DNA from: Euryarchaeota archaeon UBA561
GTDB lineage: Archaea; Thermoplasmatota; Poseidoniia; Poseidoniales; Poseidoniaceae
Direction: 5' to 3'
Length of the DNA: 22,470 nt
Assembly (NCBI GenBank): GCA_002502295.1
Contig: DANX01000112.1
Location: 513-22,982 of the forward strand
The position numbers and the translations under genes are program-made. Under the pieces are notes generated by a model. It was given only the letters and a program-made list of their open reading frames with translations, was not told the DNA's origin and did not search any database. The stretch's first letter is position 1. Every line of letters begins with the position of its first letter. Positions 7,819 to 14,693 of the stretch are shown piece by piece.

Positions 7819-7839
7819 TTTTATTCATGATGAATAAAA
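7819..7839. promoter_or_regulatory. Perfect AT-rich palindrome in the divergent promoter region, candidate operator
   Basis: Arms TTTTATTCAT and ATGAATAAAA flank one central G, giving 10 perfectly paired positions per side. A further half-site, CATGAAT at 7808-7814, pairs with ATTCATG inside the palindrome. The site lies 30 bases before the GTG start of the minus-strand operon. It overlaps an AATAAAAAA stretch that could serve as its TATA box, so a bound protein would be placed to repress the archaellin operon, the peroxiredoxin operon, or both. The regulatory role is inferred. Confidence 0.45.
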
Positions 7840-7873
7840 CGGATGCATCAAGCCATTTGAGTAAGAATAAGCG

Positions 7874-7884
7874 CATATTTGTAT
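7874..7884 (+). promoter_or_regulatory. TATA-like element for the peroxiredoxin operon
   Basis: CATATTTGTAT stands in an AT-rich stretch 48-58 bases before ATG 7932. Transcription would then begin near 7905 and give a short leader that carries the GGAGG ribosome site at about 7920-7924. Spacing is right for an archaeal promoter, but the match is by eye. Confidence 0.35.
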
Positions 7885-7931
7885 CGTAATTGAAAGCAAT
7901 TCCTTTAGGAGCCAAGGCCGGAGGCATAAAC

Positions 7932-8417
7932 ATGACCGAAGCGATTCAACTCAGCGCCGGGGATAACGCACCTGGCTTCACAGCCCATGATGAGGAAGGA
8001 AACGAGCATCAGCTCCAGACCTACCTTGACAACGGGAAAACCGTAATCTTGTACTTTTACCCGAAGGATTCTACACCGGGTTGCACAAAGCAGGCCTGCG
8101 ATTTCCGTGATAACATGAATCGCCTGAACGGTGAAGATTTTGTCGTGTTTGGCGTGTCCAAGGACTCTGGGAAGTCGCATCAACGGTTCGTCGAAAAGCA
8201 AGCGCTCAACTTTCCGCTTCTTGTGGATGAGGACCTCTCGCTTCACACCACATATGGAACGTGGCGAATGAAGAAAAATTACGGCAGGGAATACATGGGA
8301 TGCGTTCGCTCAACCTTTGTCATTCAACCCGATGGTTCACTTGGCTGGGCCCGCTACAACGTCAAGGCAACAGGACACGTTGGAATGCTCATGCGTGAAC
8401 TCGGGCTCGGTGAATGA
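7932..8417 (+). CDS. bcp: Peroxiredoxin, Bcp/PrxQ family (thiol peroxidase)
   Basis: This cytosolic enzyme reduces hydrogen peroxide and organic hydroperoxides using thiol reductants such as thioredoxin. The 161-residue product has the family signature YFYPKDSTPGCTKQACDFRD, with peroxidatic Cys51 in TPGC, a second Cys56 five residues later as in the Bcp/PrxQ atypical two-Cys type, and Arg126 in CVRSTF. Length is normal for the family. The start at ATG 7932 is set by GGAGG seven bases upstream; an earlier TTG is in frame but lacks such a site. It is the first gene of a three-gene plus-strand operon with only 10 bases to the next gene, and it shares its upstream region with the divergent archaellin operon. 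Confidence 0.95.
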   Translation: MTEAIQLSAGDNAPGFTAHDEEGNEHQLQTYLDNGKTVILYFYPKDSTPGCTKQACDFRDNMNRLNGEDFVVFGVSKDSGKSHQRFVEKQALNFPLLVDEDLSLHTTYGTWRMKKNYGREYMGCVRSTFVIQPDGSLGWARYNVKATGHVGMLMRELGLGE

Positions 8418-8427
8418 GGCGTTTGGA

Positions 8428-8910
8428 ATGAGCGACCTTCCCCTCACGGGCCAGCGGGTCGATCTCCCGAACAACTGCGTGGCTTGGTGGCCATGCCACA
8501 TTGGACACCAAGCCGACATCGGCCATGGTTGTTCCATTGGAGCGCTTGCTCATGTAGGTCAGCGCGTCGTCATGGGCAGCGGTTGCAAAATCCAAGGGAG
8601 TGCGTACATTGCTGACGATTGCCTTCTCGGTGAACACGTGTTTGTTGGACCCTCGGCCGTGATCCTCAACGACAAGTATCCCCCCTCAAACGACCGTGCC
8701 AAATGGCAACCCGTTCACATCGCCAACTACGCCGTCATCGGCGGAAACGCCACCATTGTTCCCGGCAATAGCGTGGGTGAACGTGCCGTCCTCGCAGCGG
8801 GTGCGGTGCTGACAAAAGACCTTCCTGCAAACGAAGTGTGGGGCGGAAACCCGGCCAAGTTCATGATGACGAGGCAGGCCTACGAAGAACAAAGGGAGGC
8901 GATTGTTTGA
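8428..8910 (+). CDS. Hexapeptide-repeat N-acetyltransferase, WbpD/WlbB/QdtC-like
   Basis: The 160-residue product folds as a left-handed beta helix, seen as repeated hexapeptides from residue 24 onward (HIGHQADIGHGCSIGALAHV, then VVMGSGCKIQGSAYI and CLLGEHVFVGPSAVI). The ILNDKYPPS segment at 79-87 matches the TNDKYPR loop of sugar-nucleotide N-acetyltransferases such as WbpD/WlbB and QdtC. The late VIGGNATIVPGNSVG, VLAAGAVLTKDLPANEV and GNPAK segments are also typical of acyl-CoA-dependent members. It likely acetylates an amino sugar on a nucleotide carrier with acetyl-CoA; the exact sugar cannot be read from sequence. The start at ATG 8428 has GAGG eight bases upstream. The neighbouring minus-strand epimerase could supply a related sugar, but this link is speculative. 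Confidence 0.88.
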   Translation: MSDLPLTGQRVDLPNNCVAWWPCHIGHQADIGHGCSIGALAHVGQRVVMGSGCKIQGSAYIADDCLLGEHVFVGPSAVILNDKYPPSNDRAKWQPVHIANYAVIGGNATIVPGNSVGERAVLAAGAVLTKDLPANEVWGGNPAKFMMTRQAYEEQREAIV

Positions 8911-9716
8911 CCGACGAGAGAACAGCCGTGGCAGCCTTTCTCAAGAAGTGCAATGCCTATGCCGAGGCTTCAGTCGAACGCAAAAAAGAGCGCGGGGAAT
9001 TGGACGAAATCGCCAAGTGGGAATCGTACATTGAATTCAACCAACACGCCCTGGAAGAAATCGCCAACGGAACCCTTGACCGGTGGTTTAAGCCAAGCTC
9101 TGAGCATCAACCGCCGCTTGTCCGTCTAAACGTGAACGACATGGAACACGTGGAGCGGAGCATTTGGCTCAACGGTGTTCTATCTCCTCGACCGGTTGTT
9201 GTGGCGGGGTCCACAAGCAAAGAAGGAGACCGAAACTTTGCTCCATTGTCCTCGGTGATGCAAGTGTCAACTTCACCCCCCTACCTCATCGCGTCGTTTT
9301 CCATCCACAAAGACAAACGTCCAAGGGACACGCTCCAAAATCTACGATCCACCGGCACGGTCTTTCTCAACGTCATGCCGCCAACACCAAGAGGCGCAAC
9401 CATCGTCGACGAAACAGCCACGCCGCTTCCGTTTGGTGAAGACGAAGGTGCCCTTCTTGAAATGGACACGGTTGAAGGGGAACCGCTGCTGCTTGAAGAA
9501 TCGGTGGCTGCGGTCGAAGCCAGCTTCGTCGAAGAACACCGACTCCCCGACGCGGTCGCAACCTTGGTGGTGTTACGAGTGGAAGCGGTTTGGTTTTCGT
9601 CAAGCACCATTCCCAGCGGTGGGCTGGACGTTCTTTGTCAGCACGGGCGCGACGACATGACGCCGTCGCCACAGGGATGGACACAGCGGGTGCTGAAACA
9701 CTACGGCCCGGTTTGA
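8907..9716 (+). CDS. Flavin-reductase-like FMN-binding split-barrel protein
   Basis: The 269-residue product starts at TTG 8907, which overlaps the preceding TGA as TTGA and has GGGAGG seven bases upstream. Residues 1-85 form a charged helical extension (FLKKCNAYAEASVERKKERG). From about 88 to 230 there is a flavin-reductase-like domain: LSPRPVVVAGSTSKEGDRN, then FAPLSSVMQVSTSPPYLIAS and RPRDTLQNLRSTGTVFLNVM, the usual order of split-barrel FMN proteins of the DIM6/NTAB type. Such proteins bind FMN and reduce flavin with NAD(P)H or act as oxidoreductases; the substrate here is unknown. The N-terminal extension is longer than in minimal family members. Its last 16 bases overlap the end of the convergent epimerase gene. 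Confidence 0.88.
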   Translation: MTDERTAVAAFLKKCNAYAEASVERKKERGELDEIAKWESYIEFNQHALEEIANGTLDRWFKPSSEHQPPLVRLNVNDMEHVERSIWLNGVLSPRPVVVAGSTSKEGDRNFAPLSSVMQVSTSPPYLIASFSIHKDKRPRDTLQNLRSTGTVFLNVMPPTPRGATIVDETATPLPFGEDEGALLEMDTVEGEPLLLEESVAAVEASFVEEHRLPDAVATLVVLRVEAVWFSSSTIPSGGLDVLCQHGRDDMTPSPQGWTQRVLKHYGPV

Positions 9717-10687
9717 AGCTGGTCCCAAACCATGGCGAGCCCCTCGTCCAAGGCGATGGTCGGCGACCATCCCAGAGCGCTTTTGGCTGATTCAATGTCG
9801 GGCAAACGCCGTCTTGAGTCGCCCGGATAACCTTCGGCGAGAACGCAATCAACGGCCATTGAACCCACGGTTCGGTTCACTGCTGCGGCAAGTTCCCGCA
9901 TGCTCACCTCTTGCAGCGATCCAAGATTGAACGACGCTCCAGCCAAAGCCTTACCGTCGCAGCCAACCTCGAGTGACCCAGCAAGATAGAATCCCTCCAC
10001 AACGTCGTCAATGTGCGTCAAACTCCTCGTCTGCATTCCGTCTCCATGAATCGTTATCGGTTGTTGGTCAAGAATCGCTTGGAAGAACATCCCGACCACT
10101 TGACCGTACTCATCGCCCACCATGTCGACGCCATACGCGTTGAAGGGCCGAACGATTCGTGCGTCAAGGCCCTTTGTAACAGCATGCTGGACAGCGACCT
10201 CGTCGAGGTACTTGCTGGCTCCGTAGGAAAAGCGCTGGTGCAGAGAGGCGGTTGGAAAAAAGCTGGCATCTTCATGGCCCAGTGGCATTTGTTCGTTCTC
10301 ACCGTAGGCTTCAGGCGAAGAGGCAAGGACAAAACGCGCACCCCATTCAATCGATTTCCGTAAGGCGGCTAGCGTACCGTTGATGTTCACATCGATCACC
10401 TCCATGGCCGCCTCGTTGAACCACTTGGTACCGTTTATTGCTGCAAGATGGTGGATGAGATCGATGCCTCCAAGCGCATCAAAAGCCCGTTGAAGATCCT
10501 CAGCCTTCACCACATCGCCCTGAATCACGGTCAATGAAGGGTGGGAGGACACCTTGCGAAGATTGTCCATTGATCCGCGCCAAAAATTATCCAGAACGGC
10601 AACATCATGCCCCTCGCTCAACAAACGGGCGACCAGGGATGAGCCAATGAAACCAGCCCCTCCAGTGACCAACACCCGGGCCGTCAA
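9701..10687 (-). CDS. NAD-dependent nucleotide-sugar epimerase/dehydratase (extended SDR family)
   Basis: The 328-residue product has the NAD-binding glycine motif at the N-terminus (VLVTGGAGFIGS, glycines 9, 12 and 15), an aspartate after the second strand (VLDNF), the SSPEAYGE segment with Ser123/Ser124, and the catalytic YxxxK pair Tyr155/Lys159 in FSYGASK. RPFNAYGVDM and HGDGMQTRSLTHIDDVVEG are typical of UDP-glucose 4-epimerase, dTDP-glucose 4,6-dehydratase and UDP-glucuronate decarboxylase relatives. The precise reaction cannot be separated among these. The start is TTG 10687, overlapping the stop of the upstream aconitase-X gene as TTGA, with GGAG eleven bases upstream. It probably feeds glycan synthesis for surface glycoproteins or lipids. 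Length is normal for the family. Confidence 0.9.
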   Translation of the reverse strand: MTARVLVTGGAGFIGSSLVARLLSEGHDVAVLDNFWRGSMDNLRKVSSHPSLTVIQGDVVKAEDLQRAFDALGGIDLIHHLAAINGTKWFNEAAMEVIDVNINGTLAALRKSIEWGARFVLASSPEAYGENEQMPLGHEDASFFPTASLHQRFSYGASKYLDEVAVQHAVTKGLDARIVRPFNAYGVDMVGDEYGQVVGMFFQAILDQQPITIHGDGMQTRSLTHIDDVVEGFYLAGSLEVGCDGKALAGASFNLGSLQEVSMRELAAAVNRTVGSMAVDCVLAEGYPGDSRRRLPDIESAKSALGWSPTIALDEGLAMVWDQLQTGP

Positions 10688-12459
10688 GGGCTTACACGCT
10701 CCAAGACTTCGAGTTCAACCCCGTCTTCTGTCCGCCGAAATTCAACCACATCACCGGTGTTGACCGCCATGCAGGGATCGAGTTCGAAGCCATGACCGTA
10801 CGGTAGCCCCAGGAGCGAGCAGGCTGGCAAGGTGAGCGGGCAGATATCACGGTTAACCACGGCTTTCGGACCCTTTCCAGTGTAAATCAATCCCATCAGC
10901 ACGTAAGGAGCGACGGTTGAGCCTGAGCCTTTTGGATAGATCAACACGGTGTCCTCGATGGGCACACCATCCAAGGGATGTCCGGCCTCCTCAATGACGC
11001 CGGTGTCTCGATTCACATAACCAAGGTAGGTGATTGGCACGTCGGTGACCAAGGCACGGCCACGTACCGTGAAGTCGGCTTGAGAACGTAGACCTGCTCC
11101 CGAAAGAAGGGCTTGTCCGCCTTGGTGGGTTTTTGATGATGCGTGTTGAGGTTGGGCTTTCGCCGAGAGCACGGGCGTGGGCCCTGCAGACAAGGAAGAA
11201 TCGATGGCATGGGCCACGCAATCTTCGATTGGCATCACCGATGTTGGTAGTCGATTCAAGCCGCTGGTGAGGTAATGTTCTGCTTTGAGGGAGTTGGTTA
11301 GGAGGTGATTGTACTTGGTGCGGTTGTATGGCGTCACTTCAGGGCAGGTGTCCTTCAAGAGCAAGGCGCCGCCGTCCTCCAACAATTCTATCGTTCCATC
11401 GGCCATCGCCAAGTCGTAATTTTCACCGCTGGTGAACACCCATAAGCGATGGTCAGGGACAATGCGGCCCATTTCCATGTGAGACCGTAGGGCTGAAGCC
11501 GTTGTTCGGAGTTCCTCTAAACTCGCTTGCGGACAGCCGATCACCACGAGGTCGACCTGGCCCTTCGGGGCAAGTTCAGCGTACCGCTGTTCCAAGGCCT
11601 CTTGGGTGAAGGTGAGCGTCCCCTTCCAACCGCCTTTGGGTGGATCGTAAGCACCGTCTTCGCCCACCGTCAGCGGAGGAGCCACCGTATGGCCCTCCGC
11701 CCAAAGCATGGCACATCCGTAATTGGCTGCAGCAGCCGTTAACGCTTTTTTGGAAGCAAAGGACATGTATTCCGGTAGACCGGTCAAATAAGGCATGGGG
11801 CCGTAAGGCATGTCCCAGTCAGGCCGCACCTGTTTACCAATCCAATCGCCGAGCACGGACCAGTCGGAAAGATGGTTCATCTCACACTCGACGTGGACCT
11901 TCATGTTCGGGACACGGTTGCTTTCCAAATGCAACCCCCAACGCGGTGCAAAACCCGTCAAAGCGGTCGCCAGAGCAGACAACCCAGATTCCCGATTGGT
12001 GATGAGTGAAGTCCATGTATTGGAGAAGCAAACTGCGTTGGATTCAGCCCAGGTGGCGATGCCTGTTTCGTCCGCAATGCCGCGATCATACGGTGTACAG
12101 GACAAGGTCGCATCGATGCCGAGTTGCTCGTAGGCCTGGACAATCTCAAATTGTTGTTCCAAGAAATCGGGCCACTCTATGTCCATCTCTTCCATTTTTT
12201 CTTGGTCGCAACCTGCCGAATTGAGGGTGGTGGGGATGGCGACGTGACCGTCTCCGTCGGCGGATAGGTCGTTGAGGAAACGACGCAGACCGTGTCCCCC
12301 GGTAATGACCGAAACGCCCGATACGTGAGCGTGAACAGCCGGCAAATAGCCCTCGGCATTGGCCGTATCTGCGAGGTCGACCACCAGACGAGCGGCTTTT
12401 TGCCGCGTCTTTCCTTCTTCGCCTGCCAACTGGCCCAGCAGTCGCGAAGGAGGGTCCAT
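10684..12459 (-). CDS. Fused aconitase X (DUF521 + DUF126), candidate phosphomevalonate dehydratase
   Basis: The 591-residue protein joins the aconitase X large domain (about 1-415) to the small swivelling domain (about 463-591) through an Ala/Ser/Gln-rich linker. Large-domain marks are LAGEEG near 11, AHVSGVS at 44, SCTPYDRG with Cys121, ESNAVCFSNTW, TNRESG, IGCPQAS with Cys309 and KDTCPEV with Cys372; the three cysteines are the likely Fe-S ligands. Small-domain marks are RGRALVTDVPITYLGYVN, YPKGSGSTVAPYVL and CPLTLPACSLLGLPYGHGFE. In archaea this family includes phosphomevalonate 5-phosphate dehydratase of the modified mevalonate route to isopentenyl phosphate; bacterial relatives act on hydroxyprolines. 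Archaeal enzymes are usually two separate genes, so the fusion is notable. ATG 12459 is the only in-frame start and gives the usual distance to AHVSG, but it lacks a good ribosome site. Confidence 0.88.
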   Translation of the reverse strand: MDPPSRLLGQLAGEEGKTRQKAARLVVDLADTANAEGYLPAVHAHVSGVSVITGGHGLRRFLNDLSADGDGHVAIPTTLNSAGCDQEKMEEMDIEWPDFLEQQFEIVQAYEQLGIDATLSCTPYDRGIADETGIATWAESNAVCFSNTWTSLITNRESGLSALATALTGFAPRWGLHLESNRVPNMKVHVECEMNHLSDWSVLGDWIGKQVRPDWDMPYGPMPYLTGLPEYMSFASKKALTAAAANYGCAMLWAEGHTVAPPLTVGEDGAYDPPKGGWKGTLTFTQEALEQRYAELAPKGQVDLVVIGCPQASLEELRTTASALRSHMEMGRIVPDHRLWVFTSGENYDLAMADGTIELLEDGGALLLKDTCPEVTPYNRTKYNHLLTNSLKAEHYLTSGLNRLPTSVMPIEDCVAHAIDSSLSAGPTPVLSAKAQPQHASSKTHQGGQALLSGAGLRSQADFTVRGRALVTDVPITYLGYVNRDTGVIEEAGHPLDGVPIEDTVLIYPKGSGSTVAPYVLMGLIYTGKGPKAVVNRDICPLTLPACSLLGLPYGHGFELDPCMAVNTGDVVEFRRTEDGVELEVLERVSP

Positions 12460-12563
12460 GCCCTTGCCATGTCTTGATGCCTCATGAACTCACCCCTTCT
12501 GAAGACCGTTAGTGATGATGAACGGCGGTAGATTAAGAATGATTAACCAAGTTATTCCAGTTC
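12460..12563. promoter_or_regulatory. Divergent promoter region between aconitase X and the EF-hand/ELWxxDGT gene
   Basis: This 104-base gap serves both directions. On the plus strand TTAAGAAT at 12533-12540 is centred about 27 bases before ATG 12564. Because no ribosome site precedes that ATG, the arrangement suggests a leaderless transcript. CCGTT at 12506-12510 and AACGG at 12521-12525 form a small inverted repeat. On the minus strand a strong GGGGTGAG (12489-12496) stands before an out-of-frame ATG at 12485 rather than before the aconitase X start. All assignments are by eye. Confidence 0.35.
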
Positions 12564-14693
12564 ATGCCATCATCTAAAGCCCATGAACCACAAGAAGAGA
12601 ATGAAACGAGCGGAACGGCGAACACCGACGCAGAGCGCAATCCGCCGCATCACCATCGGCGCTGGGTCACGGTCATGCAAACCCTGACCCTCATCACCGT
12701 CTTGTTGCTTAGCACCTACAACCATGCACGCCTCAACCAATCGCCTGAAGCCAACGCTGCGACATCATGGCTTGTTGAATCCGAACCGTTTCAAGACCTC
12801 ACGCCGTGTGTTGAAGGAGGCGTCCGAATCCATACCGGTTTTGACAACGATCAAGACGGCATCCTTGACGCCGACGAACGCCAAGATTCGGCGGTTCTGT
12901 GCAACGGCCTTCGCGGGCTTTCTGGACCCCAAGGACAGGCTGGTGTGAGTGGAGAAAATCCAGTCCCTCAGCGGTTCTCAACGGAGATGTTGCCGCTCGG
13001 CAACGAGACATGTCCTCAGGGTGGCGTCGTGATGAGCAGTGGACTTGACCACAACACAAACGATTTGCTTGACCAAGAAGAAGTGCACTCGCAAAACACC
13101 GTCTGTAACGGAGTGATGGGCCACAACGGGACGGAGGGACAAATGGGAAGCATTGGCCCGGCGGGAGCTGGAGCTTTGGTGGACAAAGTGTCTCCACCCG
13201 CCTACCTTTGTGAGGATGGTTTTGTTGTTCGTTTTGGGGTCGATGACGGTCTTGGAAACGGAGTGAAGAACAACGGGCTGTTGGAAAACAGCGAAGTCCG
13301 TGAAACATTGAATTTTTGCTTCGCACCGCTGCGCAGCGAACGAGTCACAGATGTTGTGGTCGGACTCGGAGATTCGTTTGATACAAATTGTGATTCAGCT
13401 GCGTGGATGGAACAGAACGCCTTCTTCGTGTTCGCCGCCAACGACGGCGTCAACGGCTGTGAACTCCACGCCCACCATTCCCAAAGCAACACGACCTCGA
13501 TGGTGGTTGATCTGAACCCCACCGGAGACGCCTCTCCTGGACGGGAAATAGGAATGGCTTCCATCAATGGAGGAGCGCGTGTGGTGTTTGATGCGGACGA
13601 CGGCATCAACGGACGCCAGTTATGGGTCAGCGACGGCACATTGAACGGCACCGATGTGCTTGGTAGCGTGGAAATGTCCGCTCCGCTCCGTTGGGCGGAA
13701 GGATTGCTGTTCCGTTCTCCGTCCAATCAGGTACTTTGGACCAACGGCACGGACCTTCGCCATTGGTTGGCCCTGCCGTCGTGGAACACAAGCCAACAAC
13801 AAGGAGCATCGTCCAACCTATCGGGCTTGTCCAACATTGGTCAGGCGTGGATGCACGCAGATGAATACGCTGTTTGGTTCAGCGCTGCGGACGAAAATGG
13901 CGATGTTGAACCGTACCGGCTGACGAAAACTGGCGAACTCACGTCGTGGACCATCAATGAATTTGGAAGCATGCAACTCCAACATCTGCTTAGCGTTGGT
14001 ATGGACGCTGTAGCTGCCGCTTCTCGAGGCGGTGTAAACCAGGTCCTCCGGTTGTACGACAATGGAAGCCACGGATGGCTTACGTCCATTTCTCCATCAT
14101 CCGGCGACACACATCTCGGTCAGGGAATGGGGCTGCACCTCATCGGTGACAACCTCGTATACGACGCCATGACAGTGGCGGGTGAACCTCGCTTGTGGAC
14201 CACCAACTTGGCCAACGGCATCACGTTGCAGTTGAGCTCAACGCTCCTTGCACCGGGTGCGCAAGTCGGTGTCGCCAACACCGGTACGCGCGTGGTGTTT
14301 GATTGCATGACAACCGCTACTGGACTGGAAACGTGCATGACCGATGCCACGCCGCAAGGCAGCAGAGTGGTTGCTGACCTGACCCCAGGGCTGATGTCTT
14401 CGGACGTACGTGGCTACGCAGCCGTCGGCGATGGTTGGTTGGTGGTGAGTGATGGAGTTGTGGAAGGCACGCCTACAGGCGTGGCACTCTGGATTGTCGA
14501 AGGAGAGGCCATGCTTCCGGTCTACAACCCATGGCCAGGGAGCAGCAATTCATCGGAAGCCCTCAGCTACGGCCGGATGGTGATCTCGCCCACACAAGCA
14601 TGGTTCATCGCCCACGATGGTGTTCATGGACATGAATGGCACCGGTGGAGCCACGGAGAAGTATCGGACGACTGGATTGTCATTCATCGATGA
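12564..14693 (+). CDS. Membrane-anchored secreted protein with EF-hand-like loops, Gly-X-Y stretches and ELWxxDGT-type repeats
   Basis: The 709-residue product has a polar N-terminus, then a signal anchor at about 36-51 (TVMQTLTLITVLLLS), so most of it is outside the cell. Three Cys-bounded units follow (C82-C113, C150-C181, C216-C252) of the CxxGG...D-rich loop...CNG kind, DUF7151-like. The first holds a canonical EF-hand-style loop, DNDQDGILDADE at 94-105; the second, DHNTNDLLDQEE, is degenerate. Between units are collagen-like Gly-X-Y runs (GLRGLSGPQGQAG, GHNGTEGQMGSIGPAG). From about 260 the protein carries repeats of the ELWxxDGT type (VVDLNPTGDASPG, FDADDGINGRQLWVSDGT, LWTTNLANG), suggesting a propeller-like fold. 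Role unknown; adhesion or binding of extracellular material is plausible. It probably lacks a leader RNA. Its last 14 bases overlap trhO. Confidence 0.88.
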   Translation: MPSSKAHEPQEENETSGTANTDAERNPPHHHRRWVTVMQTLTLITVLLLSTYNHARLNQSPEANAATSWLVESEPFQDLTPCVEGGVRIHTGFDNDQDGILDADERQDSAVLCNGLRGLSGPQGQAGVSGENPVPQRFSTEMLPLGNETCPQGGVVMSSGLDHNTNDLLDQEEVHSQNTVCNGVMGHNGTEGQMGSIGPAGAGALVDKVSPPAYLCEDGFVVRFGVDDGLGNGVKNNGLLENSEVRETLNFCFAPLRSERVTDVVVGLGDSFDTNCDSAAWMEQNAFFVFAANDGVNGCELHAHHSQSNTTSMVVDLNPTGDASPGREIGMASINGGARVVFDADDGINGRQLWVSDGTLNGTDVLGSVEMSAPLRWAEGLLFRSPSNQVLWTNGTDLRHWLALPSWNTSQQQGASSNLSGLSNIGQAWMHADEYAVWFSAADENGDVEPYRLTKTGELTSWTINEFGSMQLQHLLSVGMDAVAAASRGGVNQVLRLYDNGSHGWLTSISPSSGDTHLGQGMGLHLIGDNLVYDAMTVAGEPRLWTTNLANGITLQLSSTLLAPGAQVGVANTGTRVVFDCMTTATGLETCMTDATPQGSRVVADLTPGLMSSDVRGYAAVGDGWLVVSDGVVEGTPTGVALWIVEGEAMLPVYNPWPGSSNSSEALSYGRMVISPTQAWFIAHDGVHGHEWHRWSHGEVSDDWIVIHR

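Noticed and set aside
7751..7933. 60-codon minus-strand frame in the divergent promoter region
   Set aside because: It starts inside the leader of the peroxiredoxin gene, runs through the palindrome and ends inside the 159-residue gene; no ribosome site or conserved feature. The palindrome and TATA-like element explain the region better.
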